Assembly (NCBI RefSeq): GCF_900129635.1
Contig: NZ_FSRB01000001.1
Coordinates: forward strand, 1,961,501 to 2,025,500
DNA from: Singulisphaera sp. GP187
GTDB taxonomy: Bacteria > Planctomycetota > Planctomycetia > Isosphaerales > Isosphaeraceae
Direction of reading: 5' to 3'
DNA length: 64,000 nt
The translations under genes and the position numbers were made by a program. The notes beneath the pieces are model-generated. The model searched no databases and had not been told where the DNA came from. It was given only the letters and a program-made list of their open reading frames with translations. This document shows positions 12,182 to 22,399 of the stretch, one piece after another (position 1 is the stretch's first letter; the number at the start of each line of letters is the position of its first letter).

Positions 12182-13204
12182 CTACAGTCCGCTGCGAAAG
12201 AAGATGATATCTCCGTCCTTGACGACGTATTCCTTGCCCTCGAGTCGTTGCAAATTCTTTGCTTTGACTTCCTTCATGGTTCCGAGCCGAGCCAAGTCGT
12301 CGAACGCCGTCACCTCCGCGCGGATAAACCCCTTGGCCAGGTCGGTATGGATTTTTCCCGCGGCATCGACCGCGGACCCACCGCGCTCGAGGTTCCAGCC
12401 ACGGACCTCGGGTTCTCCGGCCGTGAAGAAGGTGATGATCCCCACCGCGTCGTAGGCTTTGCGAATGATCCGATTGCGTCCGAACTCGGTGATTCCCAAG
12501 TCGTTCATGAAGCCCGAGCGCTCCTCGGGGTCGAGTTGGGAAAGTTCCAGTTCGAGCTTGGCATCGAGGCAAACGGCACCGGGAGCCATCGCTAGCAGCG
12601 ACTCCGGGACTTCCTCCCCTTGGGTTGCGTTCAGCAACACGACTTGCGGCTTGTCGGTCAGAAGACCAAACGACCGCATCGGCTTCTTTTCTTCCTCGGT
12701 CAGGCCCAGGGTCGAGATCGGTTCACCCGATTCGAGCGTCGCGTAAACCTGTTTGATCAACTCGAGTTCCTTGAGTTGGGCATCGCGGTCCGCTCTTGGT
12801 TTCTTGGAGCTTGCCGTGAGTCGATCGATTCGGTTGGAGACGACGCTGAGGTCGGCGAACAGCAGTTCTTCACGGAACCCGTTCAGATCGGCGGCGGGGT
12901 TCGCGCCGGCAAATGCACCGAGGACGATCAGGAGGGCGTCCCCCTCGCGAATCAAGGCAAGGCGCTGGGGATTATCGCCATGAGACCCCGGGATCAATCC
13001 TGGAGTGTCGAGCATTTCGACCGTGGCTGGAGTGACCTTCTTGGGCTTGTGAAGCTCCGTGAGGAAATCGAGCCGAGGGTCCGCCAGGGTCGCGACGCCA
13101 ACCTGCCCGGCATGGACCTTTCCGGGATCAGGCGTCGCTCCGGTCAGCAGTTGAAAGAGTGTGCTCTTGCCACTTCCCGAGAAACCGACCAGTCCGACTC
13201 GCAT
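12182..13204 (-). CDS. YchF/Obg-like NTPase with TGS-like C-terminus
   Basis: 340 residues, slightly shorter than typical YchF (about 363). N-terminal P-loop GFSGSGKST (residues 7-15), a switch II DTPGL motif near 67, a helical middle region, and a C-terminal TGS-like domain ending in DGDIIFFR, close to the YchF ending. The canonical YchF P-loop reads NVGKST, so the SGSGKST form and the lack of an obvious NxxE base-specificity motif mark a diverged branch. YchF proteins bind ribosomes and hydrolyse ATP more readily than GTP; that this variant does so is inference. Start ATG at 13204; 135 bp separate it from the next gene upstream, so it may be transcribed alone. Confidence 0.85.
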   Translation of the reverse strand: MRVGLVGFSGSGKSTLFQLLTGATPDPGKVHAGQVGVATLADPRLDFLTELHKPKKVTPATVEMLDTPGLIPGSHGDNPQRLALIREGDALLIVLGAFAGANPAADLNGFREELLFADLSVVSNRIDRLTASSKKPRADRDAQLKELELIKQVYATLESGEPISTLGLTEEEKKPMRSFGLLTDKPQVVLLNATQGEEVPESLLAMAPGAVCLDAKLELELSQLDPEERSGFMNDLGITEFGRNRIIRKAYDAVGIITFFTAGEPEVRGWNLERGGSAVDAAGKIHTDLAKGFIRAEVTAFDDLARLGTMKEVKAKNLQRLEGKEYVVKDGDIIFFRSGL

Positions 13205-13339
13205 AGTCCGGCGTTCCTCTCGAAGTCCTTGACCAACGTCCCGTCGACGGCCAGCGGAAGCAAAAGAAGAAAGAAACAGGATCGGGGAGGGGAGGGGGCG
13301 ACTCGTTCTCGATCGGATCGCCGGTCTATTGGTCCTCGT

Positions 13340-15634
13340 TTACGCGTCTTTGGAGCGAAGACTCGCTTCCAGGGCGTCCAGACGAGCTTCAATACTCATA
13401 AGGACTTCTGGAGAGAGCGTCAAGTGGCCGAACCGGACCCGATAGAATGCGTCGACAACCAGACGCGGGACATCGGCGACCGATTCGGTCTTCAACCCAC
13501 CACCGGTCAGGAAGACCGTGGCCCGTCGCGCGAACTCGTGCTGGGTTTCCGCGGGAGGACGATCCAGGCCGTAGTCCGCCAGAAGTTGGGTCAGGCGCCG
13601 GTAGAAGACCACTCCTGCCGAAAGCGACGAGGGATCCTGATCGGTCCCCCGGAACCAGCGAAGAATCCGTCCGACGACCCAAAGGAAAGCGCGAGTCAAC
13701 ATCACGAGCAGAAAGAGGGCAGTGAACGAGACGAAAAATCCGCGAACGCTGATGAACTGCCCCACGTCTTTAAAGTGGAGCAGGTTGGCCAGGAGCGGTC
13801 GAATCGACTGCCCCATCATCGCGAAGCCACTTCGGGCTTCGTTGACAAGTTGCCTGATCGGCTCGTAGATCAGTCGCTGCTGCCGATCGGCGTTGTATCC
13901 GACGACGAAGAAAACCCAGATATACCGAATGAAATCGGTGAACTGACGGAAGTTCGAGCCGAATCCACCCACCCGATTCACCGAGTCTCGTCGCTCATTG
14001 GCGGGAGTCGGGTCGAGCGTCAGCCACTTCGGGGGCGAATTCGCCGGCGAATCCAGATAGACTTCCACCCAACTATGAGCATGCTTCTGCCGAACGCTCA
14101 GGACCTGCGCCAGTTCGTTCCAGTCGCCTCCCTTGAACCCATTGACCAGGCGCGCCGGGATATCAACCGAACGCAAGAGCAGGGCGAGGGCACTGGCGTA
14201 ATATTCGCAGTGCCCCTCCTTGCGATTGATCAGAAAGTCCAGGACCGGGTCGATTTTGCGATCGACCACGGTCATTCGGAGCGTATAGCTGAATTTCCCT
14301 GAGATCCGGAGGTAGTCGTCCAAAGCGCGTGCTTGGGCCTCGCGGTCTTCGGCGGGAATCTTCTCGATGATCGGGAGGGCGATCTGTCGCAGCGGTGCGA
14401 TGAGGTCGGGGGGGACGGCCAACAGGGTCCTACGGCGGTCCTCCTTCAGGGGATCCTCGCCGGGTTGAGGGTTCGTCGAGTCGGGGTCGGAGGTCACAAC
14501 GTAGTCGAAGGATCCCGGCCGGAGCGCATCTCGCGTAAACGTACCGTCATTCGCGTTGAATTCGGAGACTTGGCGTGAGGCCGCAACCATCTTATTAATC
14601 GGTCGCAGTCCGAAGAGAACCGGAGAGTCGGTCACCTCGAGCTTGATCGACTGTTGAATCGTCCGCGGGCGATCGAGATTGGGAGGTGGCGAATACCCTT
14701 TTTCTTCGCGATACCACCGCCCCTCCTGATATTTCGACATCGTGACGCCGCGCCAAAGCAATTCATCCGTCGGCTTGATCCGCTGTTGCACCTCATTGAA
14801 GAGCTCGATGCTCATCACAACGCTGTCGTTTTCGAGAATTTCGCCGAGTTGACCGAGTTGAACTTCGTCGTCGAAACCGGTGAGGTGCCCGGCCACGGGT
14901 TCGGACCCGCGCGACATCCGCGTGGTGGTCCCGCGCCGGGGCATCGCCAGAAAGATCACGCCGCCCAGCGCGAGCGTTAACGCGGTCACGCGAATCCCAG
15001 AGAGCACAAACGGGAGGTCGAGCAAGCCCGGGTAGGCCTCATCCGAAGGCGAGGCGGTCGACGCCTGGAGAATCGGCACCGCACTCGAACCCGACCGAAG
15101 CGAATCGCGAGGCTCGGATGGCGTGGTGGAGAAAACGGGACTGGCGATCGAACGATAGCGAAGCGAGTCGCGATGCAACGAAAAGAGCGAGAGGACCCAG
15201 AGGGTGAGGAACGCCCAGGAGAACATCAGCAGGCCCACCCGATCGCTCTGGCTGATGAAGACACCGACGAGCACCTGCGTCAGGCCGAGGAGGACGAGAA
15301 ACCAATCGTCCTCCGGCGTCTTGGGCAAGAACATCTTGATCAGTTGGAGGTAGACGAGAAAATGGGCCAACACCCTGAGCAGCGAGTCGGGATCGATCAG
15401 ATACTCGAGAAGCACGAGGCCGATCGAGACCATCGCGAGGCCGTTGGCCGCGGGCCGCGGTAGGCCGAGTGCGGGGTTGCGATCGACGGTCATCACCGCG
15501 AGAAAACCGCTGAGGGCCACCATGACCGGGAAAAGTATGCTGAAATTATTATCGGTAACGTCGACGCTCATGGTCAACGTCGCCAAAGTCAGCATCAGAT
15601 AAAAGCTGGTGCGGTAGAGGGTTGTGAAGATCAT
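13340..15634 (-). CDS. TgpA-type transmembrane transglutaminase-like protein
   Basis: 764 residues. N-terminal block of about six membrane helices (DUF3488/TgpA_N type), then a periplasmic transglutaminase-like domain with a visible catalytic triad: Cys in GHCEYYASA, His in HAHSWVEVYL, Asp in LTLDPTP. A further membrane helix (FVSFTALFLLVMLTRAFL) precedes a C-terminal DUF4129-like tail. The ATG overlaps the stop of the DUF58 gene by 4 bp (ATGA), indicating translational coupling in a moxR-DUF58-tgpA operon. In Pseudomonas the TgpA homologue is an essential inner-membrane protein with a periplasmic transglutaminase domain; the substrate is unknown here. Confidence 0.9.
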   Translation of the reverse strand: MIFTTLYRTSFYLMLTLATLTMSVDVTDNNFSILFPVMVALSGFLAVMTVDRNPALGLPRPAANGLAMVSIGLVLLEYLIDPDSLLRVLAHFLVYLQLIKMFLPKTPEDDWFLVLLGLTQVLVGVFISQSDRVGLLMFSWAFLTLWVLSLFSLHRDSLRYRSIASPVFSTTPSEPRDSLRSGSSAVPILQASTASPSDEAYPGLLDLPFVLSGIRVTALTLALGGVIFLAMPRRGTTTRMSRGSEPVAGHLTGFDDEVQLGQLGEILENDSVVMSIELFNEVQQRIKPTDELLWRGVTMSKYQEGRWYREEKGYSPPPNLDRPRTIQQSIKLEVTDSPVLFGLRPINKMVAASRQVSEFNANDGTFTRDALRPGSFDYVVTSDPDSTNPQPGEDPLKEDRRRTLLAVPPDLIAPLRQIALPIIEKIPAEDREAQARALDDYLRISGKFSYTLRMTVVDRKIDPVLDFLINRKEGHCEYYASALALLLRSVDIPARLVNGFKGGDWNELAQVLSVRQKHAHSWVEVYLDSPANSPPKWLTLDPTPANERRDSVNRVGGFGSNFRQFTDFIRYIWVFFVVGYNADRQQRLIYEPIRQLVNEARSGFAMMGQSIRPLLANLLHFKDVGQFISVRGFFVSFTALFLLVMLTRAFLWVVGRILRWFRGTDQDPSSLSAGVVFYRRLTQLLADYGLDRPPAETQHEFARRATVFLTGGGLKTESVADVPRLVVDAFYRVRFGHLTLSPEVLMSIEARLDALEASLRSKDA

Positions 15635-16989
15635 CGCGGGGAACCCTCCGTGATCGCCTCAACCTCGTCCTGGTCACTGTCCTGAATCATCGGCGCCGGC
15701 GAGATCGTCCGACTCGATGGGCTTGGCTTCGCCGGATTCGGCGATTGGTCATCAGGAAACTGGATGAACTCCGTGAGTTCGTCGTTCGAGGCGTCGAGCA
15801 AGACGACCCGGCCCATCAGCCCCCGCGCGGCCGTTCCCGATAGCCGCTCGGATCGTTCGGCTTCCTCGAGCAGGTTCACCGGGCGCGTGGAGACGACCAC
15901 GAGCACGGCCTCGCGGAGCGTCGCCGGGGGAAGCGTATCGAACAGTGTGGAGAGCGTTCCTTCGGACGAGGGACGCATCACGGCCAGTTGTTCGAGGAGT
16001 TCGTGGAGCAGCTTGACTGACGCAGGGCCTTGGCGAACTCCGGGGGTGGCTCCGGTCCAGCCGAGCAGGAGCCTTCGCCCCTGGTGCCGGCAGGTCTCGA
16101 GGCAGATTGTCGCGGCGAACTGGATCATCTTTTCGAGCGCCTCGCGTTGCTCGGGCATGACCTTGGTCCGAGGAAGCCAAGGGTCAAGCAGAATCGCCAG
16201 GTCCTGCTCGTTCTGCTGCTCGAATTCCTTGACCATCGGCTGCCCGAGTCGTGCCGAGGTTCGCCAGTGGATCCACCGGGGACTATCGCCGGGCCGGTAG
16301 TCGCGGAGCCCATGATACTCTTGTTGCTGCGCGGAGCGGTCGTGCCTCATCCCCCGACGTGTCTCGGAGGCCTGCCTCTGGAGAAATTGCCAGCGCCGCG
16401 TCAACTGGCCGACGCGCGGATAAACGGTCAACAGGGCCGGTTCCAACGTGGTCACGCGGCGCTCGATCAAGCCGAAGGGGGACCGAGTGACCAGGTCGAG
16501 CATCCGAAACCGATATTTCCCACGCCTCGGGCTCGGGCCTTGCCAGCGCAGTCGCGCCCGAGTCATCCCAGGGACCCGCGCGAAGAAAACGCGAGGCGTC
16601 ACACTGCTCGAGCCGGAAACGATTCGATCCAAGGGCGTGAGGTCGTCCTCAACCGCGAGCGCCAAGGCCGCCATCCAACGCCGCGAGTTCTCGAGCGTGT
16701 AGTCGAGCGTCAACGGCTCGCCCGAGAAGACGTAAGCCGGGATTCGCCGCGTGACCCGAAGCTTCCGGAGCATCGCCGCACTCGCGAAGATGGACGCGAC
16801 GAGCGGACCCGCCGCCAATCCGGCCACGAGCAGAATCAGGTTGATCTGCTGGTTGAGCCCCGTGGCGAGGAGCCCGGCCCAGACGGCAATGTAGAGAACC
16901 CCTTCCCGCGTCCACAGAAGTCTCTGAGTCGGCCACAGACTGGCGAGGACCCAGCGAGCGGACCGAGTGAAGTAGCGACGCGACTCCAT
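15631..16989 (-). CDS. DUF58 domain protein (MoxR-associated)
   Basis: 452 residues. Two N-terminal hydrophobic segments (about 29-75) anchor it, followed by a beta-rich region and the DUF58 signature HGLRDYRPGDSPRWIHWRTS around residues 220-240. It lies between moxR and the TgpA-type gene, the usual order for this module. DUF58 proteins have a von Willebrand A-like fold and are thought to be chaperoned or remodelled by the neighbouring MoxR ATPase. The C-terminal 40 residues are Pro/Ser/acidic and look unstructured. It overlaps the next gene by 4 bp. Confidence 0.9.
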   Translation of the reverse strand: MESRRYFTRSARWVLASLWPTQRLLWTREGVLYIAVWAGLLATGLNQQINLILLVAGLAAGPLVASIFASAAMLRKLRVTRRIPAYVFSGEPLTLDYTLENSRRWMAALALAVEDDLTPLDRIVSGSSSVTPRVFFARVPGMTRARLRWQGPSPRRGKYRFRMLDLVTRSPFGLIERRVTTLEPALLTVYPRVGQLTRRWQFLQRQASETRRGMRHDRSAQQQEYHGLRDYRPGDSPRWIHWRTSARLGQPMVKEFEQQNEQDLAILLDPWLPRTKVMPEQREALEKMIQFAATICLETCRHQGRRLLLGWTGATPGVRQGPASVKLLHELLEQLAVMRPSSEGTLSTLFDTLPPATLREAVLVVVSTRPVNLLEEAERSERLSGTAARGLMGRVVLLDASNDELTEFIQFPDDQSPNPAKPSPSSRTISPAPMIQDSDQDEVEAITEGSPR

Positions 16990-17109
16990 GGGAGACCACT
17001 TTCCTTCCGCGGTCAGGTCGAATTGAGGAAATGGCGGAGATCTCGACTCCGTGTGCTCGCGTCGAACGCCCGACTGGCTTCGCGATACCGACGCCCTGGC
17101 TGCCTTCGC

Positions 17110-18087
17110 TCAAGAGGGAACGCGAAGCCGATCCACAAGATCACGGATGATCGCTTCGGCCGCCCCAAACTCACCTGCCTGGAGGAAGGATTTACCCACG
17201 ACACGGTGGGCCAGGACCGGAACGGCCAGGGATTTCACGTCGTCGGGCACAACATAGTCGCGACCCGACACGAACGCGAGACTCTGGGCGGCACGGTACA
17301 AGGTCAGAGCGCCTCGGGTGCTGACCCCCACGTGGAGGTCTTCTCCCTTGCGCGTCGCGTGCACGATATCCAGCAAATACTCGGCGATCGCGTCGTCAAC
17401 CCGGACGTTCCGCACCGCGCGTTGGAGATGGATCACGTCTTCCGCCATGAGGACCGGACGGAGCGTTTCAACCGGTTCTCCGGACCGGTGGGTGGAAAGC
17501 ACCCGGCGTTCTTCGGAGCGAACGGGATAGCCCATCCGGAGCCGGATCATAAATCGATCGAGTTGGCTTTCCGGGAGGACGTACGTGCCCTCGAACTCAT
17601 AAGGGTTCTGGGTGGCCAGCACGATGAAAGGAGGTTCAAGCGTATACGTTTTCCCCTCGACCGAGACTTGCGTATCGCTCATCGCCTCGAGCAGCGCACT
17701 CTGAGTCCGCGGCGTCGTGCGGTTGATTTCATCGGCCAGGATCACATTGGCGAAGATCGGCCCCTGCTTAAAAATGAACTCGCCCGAGGCTGCGTTATAA
17801 ACGCTCGATCCAATGATGTCCGACGGGAGCAGGTCGGGGGTGAACTGGACGCGACGGAACGTGCAGTCGATGCTAGCCGCAAGCGCCCGGGCGAGAAGTG
17901 TCTTGCCCACGCCGGGGACATCCTCAATGAGAACGTGCCCCTCGGCCAGTAACGCAACAACAGCAAGCTTAATCACTTCCGGCTTGCCCAGAACCACGGT
18001 CGCCACGTTCTCCAAGAGCCGGTTCAAGAGTGACATTAGTTCGTCAATGTCAGGCGAGGCCATCTCGGATGTCTGCGGTGAATTCAT
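17110..18087 (-). CDS. MoxR-family AAA+ ATPase
   Basis: 325 residues, the normal MoxR length. Walker A GVGKTLLARA (about 60-69), Walker B VILADEINR (about 116-124), sensor 1 region VLATQNP, and a C-terminal lid with STRGALTLYRAAQ. First gene of the MoxR / DUF58 / TgpA-type operon, separated from DUF58 by 120 bp. MoxR ATPases act as chaperones for VWA-like or DUF58 partners. The start ATG 18087 is followed by a second in-frame ATG eight codons later; the first is used here. The 286 bp upstream separate it from the divergent glycosyltransferase gene and should contain promoters for both. Confidence 0.93.
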   Translation of the reverse strand: MNSPQTSEMASPDIDELMSLLNRLLENVATVVLGKPEVIKLAVVALLAEGHVLIEDVPGVGKTLLARALAASIDCTFRRVQFTPDLLPSDIIGSSVYNAASGEFIFKQGPIFANVILADEINRTTPRTQSALLEAMSDTQVSVEGKTYTLEPPFIVLATQNPYEFEGTYVLPESQLDRFMIRLRMGYPVRSEERRVLSTHRSGEPVETLRPVLMAEDVIHLQRAVRNVRVDDAIAEYLLDIVHATRKGEDLHVGVSTRGALTLYRAAQSLAFVSGRDYVVPDDVKSLAVPVLAHRVVGKSFLQAGEFGAAEAIIRDLVDRLRVPS

Positions 18088-18373
18088 ACTCGTTCCTTCG
18101 ATCCAGCGGAGGTCCGATTTCAGGCCCCGAACGGATTACGACTCGGGTTAGTATAATCGAGCCACTCGCTCGATTCCAACGTTGCGGTTACCCCTGCCTG
18201 AAGGATTCACCTCCGCGGTTCGGACGAGGTCTCGCGCCGAGGTCAACCACGAGCGGCCGGCGGACCGTTGCGACCCGATTCCTCGGGGCGCTGGCGATTC
18301 GACCCTTGACGGTGACGTTCCCGACGACTTACGATGATCGCCGAGGGATGTCATCCATTAATTTGCATCACGG

Positions 18374-19675
18374 ATGAGCGCGTTCTACGCGATGACGACT
18401 CCACGCACCGATCGAATTCTTGTCGCTTGCCCCGACGCCAGACCACCTGCCTACCAGGCCGTGATCGGTCTGGCTCAAGCGAACCTGCTCCATAGTTTCC
18501 ACACGGCCTACTACTATCGCGGGGTCGGCCGGCTCGGCACACTGGCGAGCCGGGTCGCTCCGGAACGTTTCGCGCGGTTGCAACGGACGCTCGCGCGACG
18601 ATTTGATCCCAAGATCCCGGGCGCACAGGTCCGTGCTTCCTGGGGGTATGACGTCGCGCTCCGGTTCGAGGAACAACTCGCGAGGCGGGGCCATCGAGCG
18701 CGGAGTGGAGTCGCGCGGTGGCGAACCGAGCGGTTCGACCGCCAATTGGCCCGCGCGCTCCCCCGGCACCGCCCCGACGCCGCGCTCATTTTCAGCGACG
18801 TGGGCTCGCAATACACCTTGCCACGCTGCCGTGAACTCGGGATCCGTTCGATCCTGAGCATGGTCCACGGTGATGTCCGCGAGGAGCAGCAGGTTCTCGA
18901 ACGCGAGGCGGAGACCGCACCCGACTTCTTCCGGATCTATCTTGGCGACGGTTCGCTCGATCTTGAGGCCCTGGCCTGGCTCCACGACCGCCGGCTTCGC
19001 GATATCGACCTGGCCGACCGCATTCTCGTCCCTTCCGACCATATTGCCGAAACCCTGATTCGCTACGGGACGAACCGAGACAAGATCGCCGTCATCCCTT
19101 ACGCGGCCGACACACACCACTTCCGACCCGACCCGGCGAAGCGGCACGACGAATCATGCACCTTCTTGTTCGCGGGAGGAATCACGCAACGCAAGGGGAT
19201 CAAGTATCTCCTGGAAGCGTGGCGGCGGATCCGACGTCCCGGTTGGCGACTTCAACTGCTCGGCGGACTGCCGAGCGATCCCGGACCGCTGGTCGACTAC
19301 CTTGATGAGGTTGAGGTCCTCGGGCGAGTCTCCCACGCCGAGATGCCCGCGCGAATGGCGGCGGCTGACGTCTTCGTCTTCCCCTCGCTCTTCGAGGGCT
19401 CGGCCGTGGTGACGTACGAGGCGCTCGCGTGTGGCCTCGCCTCTGTGGTGACTCCCGACGCCGGTTCCGTGGTCCGCGACGGTGTCGAGGGCCTCATCGT
19501 GCCGCCCGGGAACGTCGAACGCTTGGCCGAGGCCATGGAGCAACTGGGCTTGGATCCGAACCGTCGTGAGCAGATGTCAGTCGCGGCGCGAACCCGGGCT
19601 GAGTCGTTCGATTGGCCTCGCTATCATTCGGCCGTCACCGGGGCGGCCCGGCATGCGATCGACTGTCCTGGTTAA
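18374..19675 (+). CDS. Glycosyltransferase family 4 (GT-B)
   Basis: 433 residues; ATG 18374, with an alternative in-frame ATG at 18392. C-terminal GT4 domain with the donor-binding region FLFAGGITQRKGIKYLLEAW and an EX7E motif (EGSAVVTYEA, near residue 340) for the nucleotide-sugar donor. The N-terminal half is a diverged acceptor domain. First gene of a plus-strand cluster of glycosyltransferases ending at 24723. The acceptor and sugar cannot be told from sequence. Confidence 0.9.
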   Translation: MSAFYAMTTPRTDRILVACPDARPPAYQAVIGLAQANLLHSFHTAYYYRGVGRLGTLASRVAPERFARLQRTLARRFDPKIPGAQVRASWGYDVALRFEEQLARRGHRARSGVARWRTERFDRQLARALPRHRPDAALIFSDVGSQYTLPRCRELGIRSILSMVHGDVREEQQVLEREAETAPDFFRIYLGDGSLDLEALAWLHDRRLRDIDLADRILVPSDHIAETLIRYGTNRDKIAVIPYAADTHHFRPDPAKRHDESCTFLFAGGITQRKGIKYLLEAWRRIRRPGWRLQLLGGLPSDPGPLVDYLDEVEVLGRVSHAEMPARMAAADVFVFPSLFEGSAVVTYEALACGLASVVTPDAGSVVRDGVEGLIVPPGNVERLAEAMEQLGLDPNRREQMSVAARTRAESFDWPRYHSAVTGAARHAIDCPG

Positions 19676-19700
19676 TGGAAACCCCAGGAAGGGGATCAGC

Positions 19701-21044
19701 GTGGAAGTTCTCCCGGCTTACGGCACCGCGGCATTGATCATTGCGGTCTTCCTTGTGCACGTCATCTCGCGCAAGTTCGACCCGTTTGCGCCGATCTGGA
19801 TGTTCCTCGTCGGATATGTCCAGATTTACGTGTTCCAGGCGATTAACTACCATGACTGGGCCATGCAGGTTCGCGGTCCCAAAATGATCATGACGGCCAA
19901 TCTCAGAGCCCTTTGGGCCCTCGCTTTATTCCTGGTCGTGTATCATTGCGGATTCCCCAAACTCCTCTCGAAACGCCTGCCGAATCCGCCCACCAAGTGG
20001 TCCACGGGGATCGTCTGTCTCATCACTCCCTTTCTGTTCATCTGGGGGAGCATCAGCGCGGGCCTCATCAGCCGAGGCGGCGGCGGAGATGTCACACCCG
20101 AAGGAGCCCTGTTGGCTTCGTTCCCGTTCGTCATGCTCGTCGCGGCCGCTCTGCTCATCGTCACCGGCCAGTCGGGTGAAAAGCATCGCCCGGCGTTCAC
20201 CGCCCTGGGATTGCTGATGGGTGCGTTCTATATTCTCGTATGGATGTTCAACGGAAAACGTTCGCATTCGCTGATGGGCGTTTTGGTCACGGTGTGCGCG
20301 TTCTACATCTCGCGGCTGCGACGCCCGTCCTGGCCAGTCCTGATCTCGACGGCCTTCGCGGGCGCACTGGCGGTTTCCATCGCCATCGGTTGGAGATTTG
20401 AACGCCAACACGGTCGAGACTCCTCCGAATTCCTCACGTTCCTGAGTGAATTCGACATGGCGACCATCCTGAGAAACATGAACATTGAAGGAGATGATGG
20501 GACGAAAGGACCGATTTCTCACGAGACCGAAGAGTACGGCGCCTGGCTGGTGATCATGACCGCGGTGCCATCCATGTCCGAGTACGATTACGGTGCCTCG
20601 TACCTCCGGATCTTTTCGACCTTCATCCCGCGAATCATCTGGCCGAGCAAGCCGTACTTTGGACGGGAACAATGGATCAACGCATGGATCGCCGGGTCCG
20701 AGTATAAGCGCGACTCGACCTTTACCGGCCCGGCGATCGGGATCCACGGCGCGACTCATCTCAACGGTGGCGCGTGGGGGACGGCGATCGTCTTTACTTG
20801 CGTGGCGCTCTTTCTGCGAACGGCCTACGACTATTTCCGGTTGTACGGACACGTCCCATGGGTTCAGGCGTGGTGGTCGGTTTTCTTCTTCAACGCCTGG
20901 TTCATGGTCGTCACGGACGACCCTTTGGTCTGGTTCTATTACAACTGGGGCTTCACATCCATGCCCTTCATTACCTTGCTCTGGTTCGTGAACAAGTGGG
21001 GGGGAGCGTCAGGCGACGTCCCGGTCGCGGCGTATTCCGCCTGA
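19701..21044 (+). CDS. Polytopic membrane protein, O-antigen/EPS polymerase-like
   Basis: 447 residues from GTG 19701, chosen because AGGAAGGGG lies 6 bases upstream and translation from the more upstream in-frame codon reads into a shadow of the preceding gene. About ten to twelve hydrophobic segments are visible, starting with YGTAALIIAVFLVHVI, with a long loop around residues 250-320 containing aromatic/acidic stretches. Location among four glycosyltransferases, general topology and lack of other domains suggest a Wzy-type repeat-unit polymerase, a family with little sequence conservation. It starts 25 bp after the previous stop, so is probably co-transcribed. Confidence 0.65.
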   Translation: MEVLPAYGTAALIIAVFLVHVISRKFDPFAPIWMFLVGYVQIYVFQAINYHDWAMQVRGPKMIMTANLRALWALALFLVVYHCGFPKLLSKRLPNPPTKWSTGIVCLITPFLFIWGSISAGLISRGGGGDVTPEGALLASFPFVMLVAAALLIVTGQSGEKHRPAFTALGLLMGAFYILVWMFNGKRSHSLMGVLVTVCAFYISRLRRPSWPVLISTAFAGALAVSIAIGWRFERQHGRDSSEFLTFLSEFDMATILRNMNIEGDDGTKGPISHETEEYGAWLVIMTAVPSMSEYDYGASYLRIFSTFIPRIIWPSKPYFGREQWINAWIAGSEYKRDSTFTGPAIGIHGATHLNGGAWGTAIVFTCVALFLRTAYDYFRLYGHVPWVQAWWSVFFFNAWFMVVTDDPLVWFYYNWGFTSMPFITLLWFVNKWGGASGDVPVAAYSA

Positions 21045-21102
21045 AACGATCACCCGAGCTTCGTCACGATTCAGGCGGGAACGAGAGGGAACTCGCATCC
21101 AT

Positions 21103-22326
21103 ATGTCCACAACACTCGCGATCTCGTTTACGAATTTTGGGCCGTACCATCTCGCCAGGCTCAGAGCCTTGGCCCTCGCCCTCAATGCCGACGGGGGACG
21201 GTTGATCGCCTACGAAGTCGCAGGGACCGAGCGGTTGTATCCCTGGGTCCGTGAGCAGGGGAAGGAACCGTTTGAATGGGTCACGCTCTTTCCGAACCGA
21301 ACACTGGAAACGCTCGCGAAGTCGGCATGCTCGAAGGCGATGCAGGAAGTCCTCCAGCGAGACCGGCCCGACGTGGTGGCGGCCGTCGGCTACTCCCGTC
21401 CTGAGTCCACCGCGATCCTTCGCTGGGCGGGGCGCGAACGACGTCCGGCGATCCTGATGTCGGAAAGTCAGGCGATCGACCATCCTCGCGTTTGGTGGAA
21501 AGAGGCGGTCAAGCGCACCCGAGTGCGTCGATTCTCGAGCGCCCTCGTCGGCGGCCCTCCCCATCGCAATTATCTCGTCGATCTCGGGATGCCTCGCGAC
21601 CGGATCGTCCTGGGTTACAACGCCGTGGACAACGACCGGTATGCGCGGCAGGCCGAGCGCGCCCGCCAAAGCGTGGAGAAGGCTCAGGGGCTACCTCGGT
21701 CTCCTTATTTTTTGGCGGTGAATCGGTTCGCTCCCGAGAAGAATCTGGTGCGGTTGGTCCGCGCCTTTGCACGCTATCGGAGCTCGGTCCCCAAGGCCGA
21801 GGCATGGGACCTCGTTCTGTGTGGCGATGGCCCTAGCGCCTCCGAGGTTGATGAGGCGATCGCGGCTTCTGGTTTTGCCGACTCGATCCACCGCCCCGGT
21901 TTCCTCCAGGCTGATGAGCTTTCCCATTGGTATGCGTTTGCCTCGGCATTCGTCCATCCGAGTTTGATGGAACCGTGGGGCCTGGTCGTCAACGAGGCAG
22001 CGGCATGTGGGCTTCCCCTCTTGATCTCGGATCGTGCCGGGTGCGGTGAGACGCTCGTCCCCGACCTTCCCGACACCACGGGGCGGCGCTTCGATCCAGG
22101 CGACGTCGAGGCCATGAGCCTCTGTCTCACCTGGATGGCCGCGCTCAGCGTCGCCGAGCGGCAAGCGATGGGCCGTCGCGCTCGCGAAGTCGTCGCGGAA
22201 TGGGGGCCGGAGCGGTTCGCCGCCGGCACGCTCGAAGCAATCGGCCTTGCCGTGGACGCCTTAAACTTGAAGCGGAAGTCGGTTTCGTCCTCGGACTCCT
22301 CGAGTCGTGGGTTGTTATCCCGTTGA
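21103..22326 (+). CDS. Glycosyltransferase family 4 (GT-B)
   Basis: 407 residues, ATG 21103. The N-terminal acceptor domain begins with the usual FxPYHxxRL-type loop (NFGPYHLARLRALA). The C-terminal GT4 domain has FLAVNRFAPEKNLVRLVRAF and an EX7E motif EPWGLVVNEA followed by ACGLPLLIS. Third gene of the plus-strand sugar cluster, 58 bp after the polymerase-like gene. Donor and acceptor unknown. Confidence 0.92.
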   Translation: MSTTLAISFTNFGPYHLARLRALALALNADGGRLIAYEVAGTERLYPWVREQGKEPFEWVTLFPNRTLETLAKSACSKAMQEVLQRDRPDVVAAVGYSRPESTAILRWAGRERRPAILMSESQAIDHPRVWWKEAVKRTRVRRFSSALVGGPPHRNYLVDLGMPRDRIVLGYNAVDNDRYARQAERARQSVEKAQGLPRSPYFLAVNRFAPEKNLVRLVRAFARYRSSVPKAEAWDLVLCGDGPSASEVDEAIAASGFADSIHRPGFLQADELSHWYAFASAFVHPSLMEPWGLVVNEAAACGLPLLISDRAGCGETLVPDLPDTTGRRFDPGDVEAMSLCLTWMAALSVAERQAMGRRAREVVAEWGPERFAAGTLEAIGLAVDALNLKRKSVSSSDSSSRGLLSR

Positions 22327-22399
22327 AACGCCGTGGTCAATCGTCACGGAGGAAGAGGCGGGCGACGCCCGCCGGTCACGTCCTGAATCGAGGCCCAAG

